From Rubrivivax sp. (lineage in GTDB: Bacteria; Pseudomonadota; Gammaproteobacteria; Burkholderiales; Burkholderiaceae_C): DNA of 37,148 bases. Shown here one piece after another: positions 18,752-31,537 of this stretch; the stretch's first letter is position 1, and the number at the start of each line of letters is the position of its first letter. Position numbers and translations under genes: made by a program. The notes beneath the pieces were generated by a model. That model had not been told where the DNA came from. It saw nothing but the letters and a program-made list of their open reading frames with translations, and did not search any database. Location of the stretch: contig JAJAZC010000002.1 of NCBI GenBank assembly GCA_026785885.1, positions 1-37,148 on the forward strand. The letters run 5' to 3'.

Positions 18752-18818
18752 GTCGCGGCTCCTGCGGTCGGATGGATCATGTTGCGACTCTCTCGGTCGG
18801 CATGATCATGGCGCGGCA
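18746..18818 (-). repeat. 29-bp imperfect tandem repeat over the mreD start
   Basis: GATCAT recurs at 18746-18751, 18775-18780 and 18804-18809, exactly 29 bp apart. Units one and two agree at 21 of 29 positions; the third is recognisable for its first half. Each unit places an ATG (minus strand, at 18751, 18780 and 18809) behind a purine-rich stretch, so the unit resembles a duplicated translation-initiation region. As 29 is not a multiple of three, the upstream ATGs are out of frame with mreD. Confidence 0.75.
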
Positions 18819-18862
18819 TCGCGGGCAGGGCTTGGCTGTTCAGCAGGGTCACGCTGCGGCCC

Positions 18863-19822
18863 TCACGGTGCGTTTCCGGGCGCCGAAGCCGACCGCCTCA
18901 CCGTCCCCGCGGTGCCCGGCCGTGCGGCCCGGGCCGGCTCTTCCATCGCCGCTGCCGGCCGCGGCGGCAGCTGCACCGACAACGGCTCCAGCACCAGCAC
19001 ATGGCGCACGCCGTCGGCGTTGGCGGTGGGCACCAGCGTGATGCGCGCGAAACCCGCTTCAGCACGCCGCTGCACCGCGCTGACGGTGGCCACCGGCAGG
19101 CCAGGCGGGTAGATGCCGTCCAGGCCGCTGGTGTGCAGCACGTCGCCCACCTGCACGTCGGCATTGCCGGACATGAACCGCAGCTCCATGCCGCCACCGG
19201 TGCTGCCGCCGAAGGCCGCACTGCGCTGCTGCGTGCGTGTGTTGATGACGGGAATGGCCGCATCCTTGTCGGACAGCAGCGTGACCTCGGCCGTCAGCGC
19301 ATAGGCGTGCGTGACCTGGCCCAGCACGCCGGCTTCGTTGATCACCGGCGAGCCGGGGCTGACGCCGTGCTGCAGGCCGCGGTCGATGAAGACCTTGCGC
19401 GAATATGGATCGGCAGCTTCGAAAAGCACCTCGGCCGGTGCCGACTTGACGACCACCGCAGCGCGCAGCTCCAGCAGTGCGCGCAAGCGGGTGTTCTCCA
19501 GCGCCAGCTGGTCGGTGCGCGCGGCGCGCTCGGCTACCTGGGCCATGCGTTCGAGCGCGGCCCGTTCATCGTTGCGAGCCCGCGCCAGGCCGCGCAGGTA
19601 GTCGCTCCCGCCCTCCCACATCTGCACCGGCACGGCCAGCGTGCGCTGCAGCGGCAGCAGCAGGATGGCCAGGGCCTGCCGCAGCGGCTCGACGACCTTG
19701 AAGCGCGTGTCGGCGACCATCAAAAACAGCGCCAGTGCGGCGAAGAAAATCAGCTTCGTCAGCGCCGACGGGCCCTGGCGGAAGAACGGTGGCGGTGCGC
19801 GGTCCAGCGTGCCCAGTGGCAT
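18863..19822 (-). CDS. mreC: Rod shape-determining protein MreC
   Basis: 319 residues: a short cytoplasmic start with RQGPSALTKLIFFAALALFLMVAD (membrane segment about 22-40), a coiled coil (about 70-120, AALERMAQVAERAARTDQLALENTRLRALLEL), then the beta-rich periplasmic domain with VFIDRGLQHGVSPGSPVINEAGVLGQV and VQVGDVLHTSGLDGIYPPGLPVA. It organises the elongation machinery between MreB and PBP2. The C-terminal 35 residues are Ala/Pro/Arg-rich. The ATG at 19822 was chosen because it starts the usual short cytoplasmic leader; the open frame above it enters the palindromic element. Confidence 0.95.
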   Translation of the reverse strand: MPLGTLDRAPPPFFRQGPSALTKLIFFAALALFLMVADTRFKVVEPLRQALAILLLPLQRTLAVPVQMWEGGSDYLRGLARARNDERAALERMAQVAERAARTDQLALENTRLRALLELRAAVVVKSAPAEVLFEAADPYSRKVFIDRGLQHGVSPGSPVINEAGVLGQVTHAYALTAEVTLLSDKDAAIPVINTRTQQRSAAFGGSTGGGMELRFMSGNADVQVGDVLHTSGLDGIYPPGLPVATVSAVQRRAEAGFARITLVPTANADGVRHVLVLEPLSVQLPPRPAAAMEEPARAARPGTAGTVRRSASAPGNAP

Positions 19823-19838
19823 ACAGGGGACCAACAAG

Positions 19839-21597
<1,759 letters not shown>

Positions 21598-21897
21598 ATG
21601 GCCTTGACCCCCCAGGACGTGAGTCGCATTGCGCATCTTGCGCGGCTTGAACTGTCGGCGGCCGAGGCGGCCCAGATGCTGACCCAGCTGAACGGCTTTT
21701 TCGGCATCGTCGAGCAGATGAGCGCCGTCGACACCCGCGGTGTCGAGCCGCTGGCGACGCCGCTGTCGGCGCTGCACGAAGTTGCGCTGCGCCTTCGCGA
21801 CGACACCGTGACCGAAACCGTCGACCGCGAGGCCAACCAGCGCAGTGCGCCGGCGGTCGAAGACGGCCTGTTTCTGGTGCCCCGGGTGATCGAGTGA
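21598..21897 (+). CDS. gatC: Asp/Glu-tRNA amidotransferase subunit C
   Basis: The 99-residue GatC wraps around GatA and GatB and stabilises the GatCAB complex, which converts Glu-tRNA(Gln) and/or Asp-tRNA(Asn) to the amidated forms. The sequence [22 protein letters not shown] and the C-terminal LRDDTVTE are characteristic. Full length. Its TGA overlaps the gatA GTG start (GTGA), coupling translation. Confidence 0.95.
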   Translation: MALTPQDVSRIAHLARLELSAAEAAQMLTQLNGFFGIVEQMSAVDTRGVEPLATPLSALHEVALRLRDDTVTETVDREANQRSAPAVEDGLFLVPRVIE

Positions 21898-23390
21898 GCG
21901 CGCCGCTGCATACCCTGGGCGTGGCCGCGCTGTCGCGGCTGCTGGCGGTTGGCCAGGTGTCCAGCGTCGAGCTGTCCCGTGAGCTGCTGGCGCGTGCCCG
22001 GGAGCAAGCCGCACTTGGCGCCTTCCTGGCGATCGACGAGTCCGTCACGCAGGCCCAGGCCGAAGCGGCCGATGCACGCCGTGCGCGCGGCCAGGCCACG
22101 GCGCTGACCGGCGTGCCGGTGGCGCACAAAGACATCTTCGTGCCCCGTGATTGGCCGTCCACCGCGGGCTCCAGGATGCTGGCCGGCTACCAAAGCCCCT
22201 TCGACGCCACCGTGGTCGCGCGCCTGGGTCCGGCAGGCGCCGGCATGGTCACGTTGGGCAAGCTCAACTGCGACGAGTTCGCGATGGGTTCGGCCAACGA
22301 GAACAGCGCCTTCGGGCCGGTGCTGAACCCCTGGGACCGCAGCCGGGTACCGGGCGGCTCTTCGGGTGGCAGCGCAGCTTCGGTGGCCGCGCGGCTGCTG
22401 CCGGCCGCCACCGGCACCGACACCGGCGGCTCGATACGCCAGCCCGCCAGCTTCACCGGCATCACCGGCATCAAGCCGACCTACGGCGTGTGCAGCCGCT
22501 ACGGCATGGTCGCGTTTGCGTCCAGCCTCGATCAGGCCGGCCCGCTGGCACGCAGTGCTGAGGACTGCGCGCTGTTGCTGTCGGCGATGAGCGGCTTTGA
22601 CGAGCGCGACGCCACCAGCGCAGAGCAAGTGCCGCAGGACTATCACGCTGCGATGCTCGCGCCCCGCGTCGGCAGCAGCGCGGCGCGGCCGCTGCAGGGC
22701 TTGCGCATCGGCCTGCCCGAGGAGTTTTTTCCGGCCGCTTTGGCCGACGATGTCAATGGCGCGGTTCGCGCCGCGCTGGCAGTGCTGGAGCAACTCGGCG
22801 CCACGCTGGTCGACGTGAGCCTGCCGCGCACCGAGCTATCCATTCCCGTCTACTACATCATCGCGCCGGCCGAAGCGAGCTCCAACCTGGGCCGCTTCGA
22901 CGGTGTCAAGTTCGGCCACCGCGCTGCCCAGCACGGGGATCTGCTGGACATGTACAAAAAGACGCGCTCGCAAGGCTTCGGCCTTGAGGCCAAGCGCCGC
23001 ATCATGATTGGCACCTACGTGCTGAGCCACGGCTACTACGACGCGTACTACCTGCAGGCGCAAAAGCTGCGCCGCATGATTGCCGACGACTTTCAGGCCT
23101 GCTTCCAGCACTGCGACGTGATTGCCGGCCCGGTGGCGCCGACAGTGGCCTGGGAGTTCGGCCGCATGGGCGACGACCCGCTGCAGGCTTACCTGGCCGA
23201 TATCTTTACGTTGCCGGCCAGCCTGGCCGGCCTTCCGGGCATGAGCGTGCCGGCGGGCTCGGGCGACCACGGCATGCCGGTGGGCCTGCAGCTGATCGGC
23301 AACTACTTCACCGAGGCCACGCTGCTGCAAACCGCGCACGCGCTGCAGCAGGCCACCGACTTCCACACCCGCGTGCCCCCGGGTTTTTGA
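21894..23390 (+). CDS. gatA: Asp/Glu-tRNA amidotransferase subunit A (amidase)
   Basis: The 498-residue amidase subunit releases ammonia from glutamine for transfer by GatB. The amidase-signature catalytic elements are present: the Lys in [10 protein letters not shown], the Gly/Ser-rich [13 protein letters not shown] with the cis-Ser, and the nucleophilic Ser region [18 protein letters not shown]. The C-terminal [16 protein letters not shown] is also typical. The start is GTG at 21894, overlapping the gatC stop; no better ATG exists nearby. gatB begins 1 bp after its stop. Confidence 0.97.
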   Translation: MSAPLHTLGVAALSRLLAVGQVSSVELSRELLARAREQAALGAFLAIDESVTQAQAEAADARRARGQATALTGVPVAHKDIFVPRDWPSTAGSRMLAGYQSPFDATVVARLGPAGAGMVTLGKLNCDEFAMGSANENSAFGPVLNPWDRSRVPGGSSGGSAASVAARLLPAATGTDTGGSIRQPASFTGITGIKPTYGVCSRYGMVAFASSLDQAGPLARSAEDCALLLSAMSGFDERDATSAEQVPQDYHAAMLAPRVGSSAARPLQGLRIGLPEEFFPAALADDVNGAVRAALAVLEQLGATLVDVSLPRTELSIPVYYIIAPAEASSNLGRFDGVKFGHRAAQHGDLLDMYKKTRSQGFGLEAKRRIMIGTYVLSHGYYDAYYLQAQKLRRMIADDFQACFQHCDVIAGPVAPTVAWEFGRMGDDPLQAYLADIFTLPASLAGLPGMSVPAGSGDHGMPVGLQLIGNYFTEATLLQTAHALQQATDFHTRVPPGF

Positions 23391-23391
23391 C

Positions 23392-24873
<1,482 letters not shown>

Positions 24874-25022
24874 TCGGGTTCAAGCCGCGCTCCGGTTGCG
24901 CTCGAGCAGCGCTCAACCAGTGCACAAGTAGCGCACATGCAGCGCTCGAGCCAGGACCGAGCCACAAACCCCTGCGCTCGGGCTGCACTCAAGCAAACCC
25001 AGCCGTTCCAGCCCGGCGCGTT

Positions 25023-25799
25023 CTAGCGTTGGGCTGGCGCAGCGGCAGCGGCCGGCACCGCGGGCCGCATCGACACCTTGCTCGGCCGCACCGGCGCCAA
25101 TGCAGGCGCAGCCGGCATCGGCCCCAGCGAGCCCGGCTGCGCGCCGGCCCACAGACGGCGCAGGCGCTGCAGCTCGTTGTCGTAGATGCGGTTGATCCGC
25201 ACCAGTTCCGCTTCCTGATTGGCGCTAGAGGCGCGCTGCGCCTGGACCGACGCGTCGTTGGCGTCCATGGCCGCTTTCAGCTTGGCTGGCATTGGCCGGC
25301 CTTGATAGAACTCGGCCTCGTCGCGCAGCGGCTTGCGCTCGGCTTCCAGCTCACGCAGGCGTTCCTCGGTGGCCTTGATGGCCAGGCGCACCGTGTCGGC
25401 GGATGCTTCACGGGCCCGCTGGTGCGTTGCCTCGTCGGGGTAGCGCACAACCAGATTGCGGTCGCGGCGTACCGCGTCGGCTTGCGCGACGCGGGCGTCA
25501 GCTGCGGCACGGTCGCGGGCGTCTTTTACAGCGCGCTCCTCAGCGGTCAGCGTGGGCGGCACGACGGCGCGCACGGAGCCGTCGCGGTTGAGCACCTGCT
25601 GCTCTTTATGCACACATTCCGGGATCGGTCGGTCGGCCGTCCAGCGGCGGCCGGTGCTGTCGATGCAGGTGTAGATGCCGCTGACAGCGCCCGGCACGGG
25701 CTGCGCTGCAGCGCCCGCGTGCAGGGCCAGCAGCACCAGGCCCACACAGGAGCCGATGCAGGAGCCGATGCAGGCGGTGTAAAGACGCTCAGACGCCAT
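25023..25799 (-). CDS. Secreted DUF4124-like protein of unknown function
   Basis: 258 residues. After an N-terminal hydrophobic segment (about 8-28, with a duplicated I-G-S-C) the mature protein starts [22 protein letters not shown], the pattern of DUF4124 proteins with two cysteines likely forming a disulfide. The middle (about 80-210) is highly charged and probably coiled coil ([29 protein letters not shown]), and the C-terminal 45 residues are Pro/Ala-rich. Such proteins are common envelope proteins in beta- and gammaproteobacteria with no established role. The ATG at 25799 overlaps the end of pyrE by 11 nt, suggesting translational coupling with pyrE; the remaining upstream open frame is pyrE antiphase. 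Export is inferred from the N-terminus. Confidence 0.75.
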   Translation of the reverse strand: MASERLYTACIGSCIGSCVGLVLLALHAGAAAQPVPGAVSGIYTCIDSTGRRWTADRPIPECVHKEQQVLNRDGSVRAVVPPTLTAEERAVKDARDRAAADARVAQADAVRRDRNLVVRYPDEATHQRAREASADTVRLAIKATEERLRELEAERKPLRDEAEFYQGRPMPAKLKAAMDANDASVQAQRASSANQEAELVRINRIYDNELQRLRRLWAGAQPGSLGPMPAAPALAPVRPSKVSMRPAVPAAAAAPAQR

Positions 25800-26478
25800 A
25801 GCGCTTGCGATAGGCCTGCACCGGCGCGGCGTGGGCAGCCAGCGGGCCGCTGCTGCCGCCGGCCTGCAGCAAATCCAGCAGATCGGCCAGCGTGGCGATG
25901 GCCACCACCGGCAGACCGAGTTCACGGGTCACGAACTGCACGGCGCTGTGCGCGGCGTCTTGGCCGCCTTCGGTGGCGCGTTCCTGGCGGTCCAGCGCGA
26001 TGACCACGCCGCAGGGCGTGGCGCCGGTGGCCCGTATCAGCGTGATCGATTCGCGCACCGAGGTGCCTGCAGAGATGACGTCATCGACGATGAGAACGCG
26101 GCCGCGCACCGGTGCGCCGACAAGGTTGCCGCCTTCACCGTGATCTTTGGCTTCTTTGCGGTTGTAGGCAAAGGGCACATTGCGGCCGCGGCGCGCCAGC
26201 GCAACCGCCACAGCCGAGGCCAGCGTGATGCCTTTGTAGGCCGGGCCAAAAAGCATGTCGAACGGCATGCCGTCAGCAACGTCGCGCTGCAGCAGGCGGC
26301 TTGCATAAAATTCCGCCAGACGACCCAACTTTTCGCCGTCGTCGAACAATCCGGCGTTGAAAAAGTAGGGCGACAGCCGCCCGGCTTTGGTCTTGAACTC
26401 ACCGAAGCGCAGCACACCGGACTGCACCGCAAACTGAACGAATGCCTGCGCCAGCGGGTGGGTCTCAGCGGTGCTCAT
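25789..26478 (-). CDS. pyrE: Orotate phosphoribosyltransferase
   Basis: The 229-residue enzyme makes orotidine 5'-monophosphate from orotate and PRPP in pyrimidine synthesis. Visible are [58 protein letters not shown] (flexible catalytic loop) and the PRPP motif [17 protein letters not shown]. Length is close to the norm, with a small extension before the C-terminus. Its ATG at 26478 is only 17 bp from the divergent exonuclease start. Confidence 0.97.
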   Translation of the reverse strand: MSTAETHPLAQAFVQFAVQSGVLRFGEFKTKAGRLSPYFFNAGLFDDGEKLGRLAEFYASRLLQRDVADGMPFDMLFGPAYKGITLASAVAVALARRGRNVPFAYNRKEAKDHGEGGNLVGAPVRGRVLIVDDVISAGTSVRESITLIRATGATPCGVVIALDRQERATEGGQDAAHSAVQFVTRELGLPVVAIATLADLLDLLQAGGSSGPLAAHAAPVQAYRKRYGV

Positions 26479-26495
26479 TGAGGCAGGGAGATTTC

Positions 26496-27284
26496 TTGGC
26501 TTTCAGACTGGTCACGCTCAATCTCAACGGCATCCGTTCAGCGGCACGCAAGGGTTTCGAAGCCTGGGCTGAAAGCGCGAACGCAGATTGTATGGGGGTG
26601 CAGGAGCTCAAAGCCCAGGCCGCAGACGTGACCGAATCGCTGCAAAAGGTCGCCGACATGCCAGGCCACTTTCACTTCGCGCAGAAGAAGGGCTACTCGG
26701 GTGTCGGCCTGTACACACGCCAGGCACCGAGTGCGGTGATCCGCGGCTTCGGCAACCCCGAATTCGATGCCGAAGGGCGCTGGGTCGAAGCGCGTTACGA
26801 CACCGCCAGACGCAAGCTGAGCCTGATCAGCTGCTACTTCCCCAGCGGCTCCAGCGGTGAGGACCGCCAGGCCGCCAAGTTCCGCTTCTTGGCGCTGCTG
26901 TACCCGCACCTGATGCAGCTGAAGGCCGAGCGCGAATTCATCCTGCTGGGCGACATCAACATCGCGCACCAGGCTATCGATTTAAAGAACTGGCGCGGCA
27001 ATCAGAAGAACAGCGGCTTTCTGCCCGAGGAGCGCAACTGGATGACGCAGCTGCTGACCGACGGCGGCTTGGTCGATGTCTTCCGCAAACTCAACCCGCA
27101 CCCGGAGCAGTACACCTGGTGGAGCAACCGCGGCCAGGCTTGGGCCAACAACGTCGGCTGGCGGCTGGACTATCACCTGGCCACGCCGGCGCTGGCCGCC
27201 ACCGCACGGCGCGAGGCGATCTTTCTGGACCAACGCTTTTCGGACCACGCACCTTTGACGATCGACTACGACTTCAAGCTGTGA
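26496..27284 (+). CDS. xth: Exodeoxyribonuclease III / AP endonuclease
   Basis: The 262-residue Mg-dependent exonuclease/AP endonuclease of the ExoIII family acts in base-excision repair. Motifs: [24 protein letters not shown] (metal Glu), [44 protein letters not shown] and [11 protein letters not shown] (catalytic Asp-His). No ATG fits the conserved N-terminus; a TTG at 26496 (giving M-A-F-R-L-V-T-L-N) preceded by GGCAGGGAG is the best start. The next upstream ATG (26442) would extend into the divergent pyrE. The stop overlaps the next gene by GTGA. Confidence 0.93.
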   Translation: MAFRLVTLNLNGIRSAARKGFEAWAESANADCMGVQELKAQAADVTESLQKVADMPGHFHFAQKKGYSGVGLYTRQAPSAVIRGFGNPEFDAEGRWVEARYDTARRKLSLISCYFPSGSSGEDRQAAKFRFLALLYPHLMQLKAEREFILLGDINIAHQAIDLKNWRGNQKNSGFLPEERNWMTQLLTDGGLVDVFRKLNPHPEQYTWWSNRGQAWANNVGWRLDYHLATPALAATARREAIFLDQRFSDHAPLTIDYDFKL

Positions 27285-28162
27285 AACAAGCCACCCCGCT
27301 GCACACGCCCGACGGCGTCGCGCTGCATCTGCAGCATTGGCCGGCGCCCGGCGCAGCGCGAGGCTGGGTGCAGATCGTGCACGGCCTGGGCGAGCACATC
27401 GGGCGTTATGCCGATGTCGCCGCGGCGCTCAACGCGCAGCGCTGGCATGTCATCGGCCACGACCACCGCGGGCATGGCCGCAGCGGCGGACCGCGGGGCG
27501 GCCTGCCGCAACCCGATGCGCTGCTGGCCGACGTGGCGCAGGTGCATGACCACGCGCAGATGCACCAGCAACGACAGCTACAGCCTGCAGCGCTCGGCGC
27601 GCAGGTGCTGCTGGGCCACAGCCTGGGTGGCCTGGTGGCTGCGCGCTTCGTTGCCGAGTCGCTGGCCGCTGCACCGGCGCCCTGGGCGCGGCGTTTCGAT
27701 GCGCTGGCGCTGTCATCGCCGGCACTGGACATCGGCATGCGCCCGCTGCAGAAGCTGCTGCTGGCGCTGCTCGGCGGCCTGGCGCCGCAACTGCGCCTGG
27801 GCAACTGCTTGAAGCCGGCCTGGATCAGCCGGGATCCGGCGGTGGTGCAGGCCTACACCGCCGATCCGCTGGTGCACGACCGAGTCACGCCGGCGCTGGT
27901 GCGCTTCATGCTCGATGCCGGCACGGCCGTGCAAGCCGCGGCGCCACGCTGGGCCGTGCCCACGCTGCTGATGTGGGCCGGCGCCGACCGCTGCGTGCTT
28001 GCCGCTGGCAGTGCGACATTTGCTGCTGCAGCACCACCATCTGCCGTTACCGCGCAAGCCTGGCCGGGCTTGGCGCACGAGATCTTCAACGAGCCGGAAC
28101 GCCAGCAGCTGCTGGCCCGGCTCACCGACTGGCTGGCACGCCTGCCCGTGCCGCAACCCTGA
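27281..28162 (+). CDS. Alpha/beta hydrolase, monoacylglycerol-lipase-like
   Basis: 293 residues, serine-hydrolase fold. VQIVHGLGEHIGRYADVA (oxyanion region), VIGHDHRGHGRSGGPRG, the nucleophile elbow LLGHSLGGLVAARF, the acid in LLMWAGADRCV and the His in GLAHEIFNEPER make up the catalytic triad in the order seen in bacterial monoacylglycerol lipases and lysophospholipases. No signal peptide, so probably cytoplasmic. The GTG start at 27281 overlaps the exonuclease stop; the M20 peptidase gene follows after 10 bp, so the three genes form one transcript. Substrate not determinable. Confidence 0.88.
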   Translation: MKQATPLHTPDGVALHLQHWPAPGAARGWVQIVHGLGEHIGRYADVAAALNAQRWHVIGHDHRGHGRSGGPRGGLPQPDALLADVAQVHDHAQMHQQRQLQPAALGAQVLLGHSLGGLVAARFVAESLAAAPAPWARRFDALALSSPALDIGMRPLQKLLLALLGGLAPQLRLGNCLKPAWISRDPAVVQAYTADPLVHDRVTPALVRFMLDAGTAVQAAAPRWAVPTLLMWAGADRCVLAAGSATFAAAAPPSAVTAQAWPGLAHEIFNEPERQQLLARLTDWLARLPVPQP

Positions 28163-28172
28163 GGAGCCACTG

Positions 28173-29642
28173 ATGAACGCACCGATCCGCCCCCCCGAAG
28201 TTGAGGCCCTGAGCCGCATCACCGCCTTCACGGACCAAGCCTGGGACGAGCGCATCGTGCCGGCGCTGACGAAGTACATCGCGGTGCCCGCCAAGAGCCC
28301 GATGTTCGATGCGCAGTGGGCCGAACACGGCTTGCTGGACCGCGTGGTGCGCGATGCCGCAGCCTGGGTTGAGGGCCGCAAGGTCGCCGGCCTGACGCTG
28401 GAGGTGCTGCGCCTGGAAGGCCGCACGCCAGTGATCTTCTTCGACATCCCGGCCACCAAGCCCGACGCCGCCGACACCGTGCTGCTGTACGGCCACCTCG
28501 ACAAACAGCCCGAGTTCACCGGCTGGCGCAGGGACCTGGGCCCGTGGACGCCCAAGTTCGAGAACGGCCTGCTGTACGGCCGCGGTGGCGCCGACGACGG
28601 CTATGCGGTCTACGCTGCCATCACCGCCATCGAAGCGCTGGACCGCGAAGGCATTCCGCGCCCGCGCTGCGTGGGCCTGATCGAAACCTGCGAAGAAAGC
28701 GGCAGCGGCGACCTGCCCGTGTACTTGGACGCGCTGCGCGCGCGGCTGGGCAACGTCGGCCTGGTGGTGTGCCTGGACAGTGGTGCCGGCAACTACGACC
28801 AGCTGTGGCTAACCACCAGCCTGCGCGGCATGGTCAGCGGCGTGCTCAAGGTGGAAATTTTGACCGAAGGCATCCACAGCGGCGACGCCAGCGGCGTGGT
28901 GCCCAGCAGTTTCCGCATCCTGCGCCAGGTGCTGGACCGCCTGGAGGACAGCCGGACCGGCCAGCTGCTGCCCGAGAGCTTTCACTGCCAGGTGCCGGCC
29001 TCACGCGTCGCCCAAGCCGCGGCCACGGCGGCGATCCTGAAGGACGAAGTCTGGAAGCGTTTCCCCTGGTCCTGCGGTCTGGACGGCGGCCCGACGCTGC
29101 CGACCACGACCGACCCGCTGCAGGCGCTGCTCAACCGCACCTGGCGGCCCACGCTCAGCGTCACCGGCGTGGATGGGTTACCGGACCTGGGCAACGCCGG
29201 CAACGTGCTGCGCCCGCACACCGCCTTCAAGCTCAGCCTGCGCTTGCCGCCCCTGGTGGACGGGCACCAGGCCAGCGTGCGGCTCAAAGCGCTGCTGGAA
29301 GACAACGCGCCCTACAACGCCAAAGTTACCTTCCATCCCGACGGCCGCGCCGGAGCTCTGGGCGCCACCGGCTGGAACGCGCCCGAGCTGGCGCCGTGGC
29401 TGGAGGACACGCTCGACGCCGCGTCGGCAGCACACTTCGGCGCGCCGCTGGGCTACATCGGCCAGGGCGGCACGATTCCGCTGATGAGCATGCTGAGCCG
29501 CGTTTTCCCGCAGGCGCAGATGATGGTCTGCGGCGTGCTCGGCCCCAAGAGCAACGCCCACGGACCCAACGAGTTCCTGCACGTGCCCTACGGCAAAAAG
29601 CTCACGGCGGCGGTGGCGCAGGTGATTGCTGCCTGCCCGTAA
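28173..29642 (+). CDS. M20-family metallopeptidase (dipeptidase-like)
   Basis: 489 residues. Zinc-binding motifs of the M20 family are present: LLYGHLDKQPEFTGW (His and catalytic Asp), LYGRGGADDGYAVY (bridging Asp), GLIETCEESGSGDL (catalytic Glu and metal Glu) and a C-terminal GPKSNAHGPNEF (metal His). The dimerisation lid lies about 215-390. These enzymes cleave dipeptides or remove acyl/succinyl groups. The ATG at 28173 is preceded by GAGGAG. No signal peptide. It is the last gene of the xth-hydrolase-peptidase unit and converges on the ABC transporter gene. Confidence 0.92.
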   Translation: MNAPIRPPEVEALSRITAFTDQAWDERIVPALTKYIAVPAKSPMFDAQWAEHGLLDRVVRDAAAWVEGRKVAGLTLEVLRLEGRTPVIFFDIPATKPDAADTVLLYGHLDKQPEFTGWRRDLGPWTPKFENGLLYGRGGADDGYAVYAAITAIEALDREGIPRPRCVGLIETCEESGSGDLPVYLDALRARLGNVGLVVCLDSGAGNYDQLWLTTSLRGMVSGVLKVEILTEGIHSGDASGVVPSSFRILRQVLDRLEDSRTGQLLPESFHCQVPASRVAQAAATAAILKDEVWKRFPWSCGLDGGPTLPTTTDPLQALLNRTWRPTLSVTGVDGLPDLGNAGNVLRPHTAFKLSLRLPPLVDGHQASVRLKALLEDNAPYNAKVTFHPDGRAGALGATGWNAPELAPWLEDTLDAASAAHFGAPLGYIGQGGTIPLMSMLSRVFPQAQMMVCGVLGPKSNAHGPNEFLHVPYGKKLTAAVAQVIAACP

Positions 29643-29667
29643 GGCGCGGCCGCAGCCCACGGGCCAC

Positions 29668-29690
29668 GGCCGGCGCGATCCGCGCCGGCC
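29668..29690. terminator. GC-rich hairpin between convergent genes
   Basis: GGCCGGCGCG (29668-29677) and CGCGCCGGCC (29681-29690) form a perfect 10-bp stem with a 3-nt ATC loop. It lies in the 56-bp gap between the M20 gene and the end of the ABC transporter gene. There is no T tract on either side, so efficiency as an intrinsic terminator is uncertain, but position and strength fit a bidirectional stop. Confidence 0.65.
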
Positions 29691-29698
29691 ATGGCTGC

Positions 29699-31537
29699 TC
29701 AGGCCAGATCCTCGGCCAAAAACCCGCCGCTCTGGTGCGACCACAGCTTGGCGTAGTGGCCATTCAGCGCCAGCAGCTCGGCGTGCGTGCCCTGCTCGAC
29801 GATGCGGCCCTGCTCCAGCACGATCAACCGGTCCATGCGCGCGATGGTGCTCAGGCGGTGTGCGATGGCGATCACCGTCTTGCCTTCCATCAGGCCCAGC
29901 AACTGGCTCTGGATGGCCAGCTCGACCTCGCTGTCCAGCGCCGAGGTGGCCTCGTCCAGCACCAGGATCGGCGCGTCCTTCAGCACCACGCGGGCGATGG
30001 CCACGCGCTGGCGCTGGCCGCCGCTCAGCTTGACGCCGCGCTCGCCGACCTGCGCTTCGTAGCCGGTGCGGCCTTTCCAGTCCTGCAGGCCCATGATGAA
30101 CTCGTGGGCCTGCGCCTTGCGGGCTGCGGCTTCGATCTCGGCCGCGCTGGCGCCGATGCGGCCGAAGCCGATGTTGGCTGCGATCGAGCGGTGCAAGAGG
30201 CTGGTGTCCTGCGTGACCATACCGATGGCCATGCGCAGGCTCTCTTGCGTGACCTCGCGGATGTCGTGACCGTCGATGCGGATGCTGCCGTGCTCGAGGT
30301 CGTGGAATCGCAGCAACAGGTTGACCAGCGTGCTCTTGCCCGCGCCGCTGCGGCCGATCAAGCCCACGCGTTCACCGGCGCGGATGCGCAGGCTCAAATC
30401 GTCCAGCACCTTCTTGCCGTCGTCGCGACCGTAGGTAAAGGTGACATGCTCGAAGCGGATGTCGCCAGCGCTCACGTGCAGATCGCGCGCGCCCGGTTTG
30501 TCGGCCATCGCATGCGGCACGGCAATGGTTTCCATGCCCTCCTGCACGATGCCGATGTTCTCGAAGATGCCGGTCACCTCCCAGCTGACGAAGCCGGCCA
30601 CGTTGCTGATGGCCCAGGCCAGCGGCAGCGCGGTGGCCACCGTGCCGGCGTCGATCACGCCCTGGCTCCACAACGCAATGCCGATGGCCGCCGTGCCCAC
30701 CAGCAGCAGCGAGTTCAAAGCCGACAGAGTGGTCATGAACTGCGTGATCAGGCGCATGTGCGCGGCGATGGCCGAGCTGTGCTCGTCGATAACATCGCGC
30801 ACATAGGCGTCTTCGTCGCGGGCGCGTGCAAACAGCTTGACGGTAAGGATGTTGGTGTAGCTGTCGACGACGCGGCCCATGACCTGGCTGCGCAGCTCGG
30901 AGCTGGCTTTGGCCCGGTCGCGCATCCTCGGCACGAAGCGGTGCAGGAAGAAGACATAGCCGCCAAACCACAGCAGCGTCGGCAGCGCCAGACGCCAGTC
31001 GGCCAGCGCCATCAGCACCAGCGCAGAAACGCCGTAGATCACGATGTACCAGACCGCGCGGATGGAGCTGACGACGCTCTCGCGCACGGCATTGCTGGTC
31101 TGCATCACGCGGTTGGCAATGCGGCCGGCGAAGTCGTTCTGAAAAAACGGCCAGCTCTGCCGCACCACATGCCAGTGGCTTTGCCAGCGGATCAGGCTGG
31201 TGACGCCGGGCACCACCGCGTTGTTGCGCACGAGGCTGTCCAGCAGCAGCGCCAGCGGCCGGCCGATGACCACCAGGAGCGCCATGCCGATCAACCCCGG
31301 CATGGCGCTGGCCAGCGCAGCAGCGCGGTCCGGTGCTTCCATCAAACGCACCAGCTTGCCGATGAACACGGGGATCAGCGTGTCGATCAGCGCCACCACC
31401 AGCCCAGTGGCGAACATGGCGCCAAACAGCACACGCGCTTGCTGCACGTAGTGCCAGTAAAAGCCCAGCAGAGATTGCGGCGGCGCGGTGCCGGGCAATG
31501 CGGTGGGGCGGATGCGGCTTTCGAAAAAGGTGAACAT
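29699..31537 (-). CDS. ABC exporter, fused membrane and ATPase domains
   Basis: 612 residues. Six membrane helices in the first 330 (exporter type 1 fold) are followed by an ATPase with GRSGAGKSTLVN (Walker A), a Q-loop in VTQDTSLLH, LSGGQRQRVAIARV (signature), ILVLDEATSALD (Walker B) and AHRLSTIARMD (H loop). It resembles the lipid/multidrug half-transporters that act as homodimers. The cargo is unknown. The ATG at 31537 was preferred to an in-frame GTG at 31555; AGGTG lies a suitable distance upstream. It faces away from the fasciclin genes. Confidence 0.92.
   Translation of the reverse strand: MFTFFESRIRPTALPGTAPPQSLLGFYWHYVQQARVLFGAMFATGLVVALIDTLIPVFIGKLVRLMEAPDRAAALASAMPGLIGMALLVVIGRPLALLLDSLVRNNAVVPGVTSLIRWQSHWHVVRQSWPFFQNDFAGRIANRVMQTSNAVRESVVSSIRAVWYIVIYGVSALVLMALADWRLALPTLLWFGGYVFFLHRFVPRMRDRAKASSELRSQVMGRVVDSYTNILTVKLFARARDEDAYVRDVIDEHSSAIAAHMRLITQFMTTLSALNSLLLVGTAAIGIALWSQGVIDAGTVATALPLAWAISNVAGFVSWEVTGIFENIGIVQEGMETIAVPHAMADKPGARDLHVSAGDIRFEHVTFTYGRDDGKKVLDDLSLRIRAGERVGLIGRSGAGKSTLVNLLLRFHDLEHGSIRIDGHDIREVTQESLRMAIGMVTQDTSLLHRSIAANIGFGRIGASAAEIEAAARKAQAHEFIMGLQDWKGRTGYEAQVGERGVKLSGGQRQRVAIARVVLKDAPILVLDEATSALDSEVELAIQSQLLGLMEGKTVIAIAHRLSTIARMDRLIVLEQGRIVEQGTHAELLALNGHYAKLWSHQSGGFLAEDLA

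Noticed and set aside
24895-24960. Repeated GCGCTCGAGC between gatB and the DUF4124-like gene as a terminator
   Set aside because: The two copies are mainly direct repeats with only short self-complementary parts and no T tract, so no clear function can be assigned.
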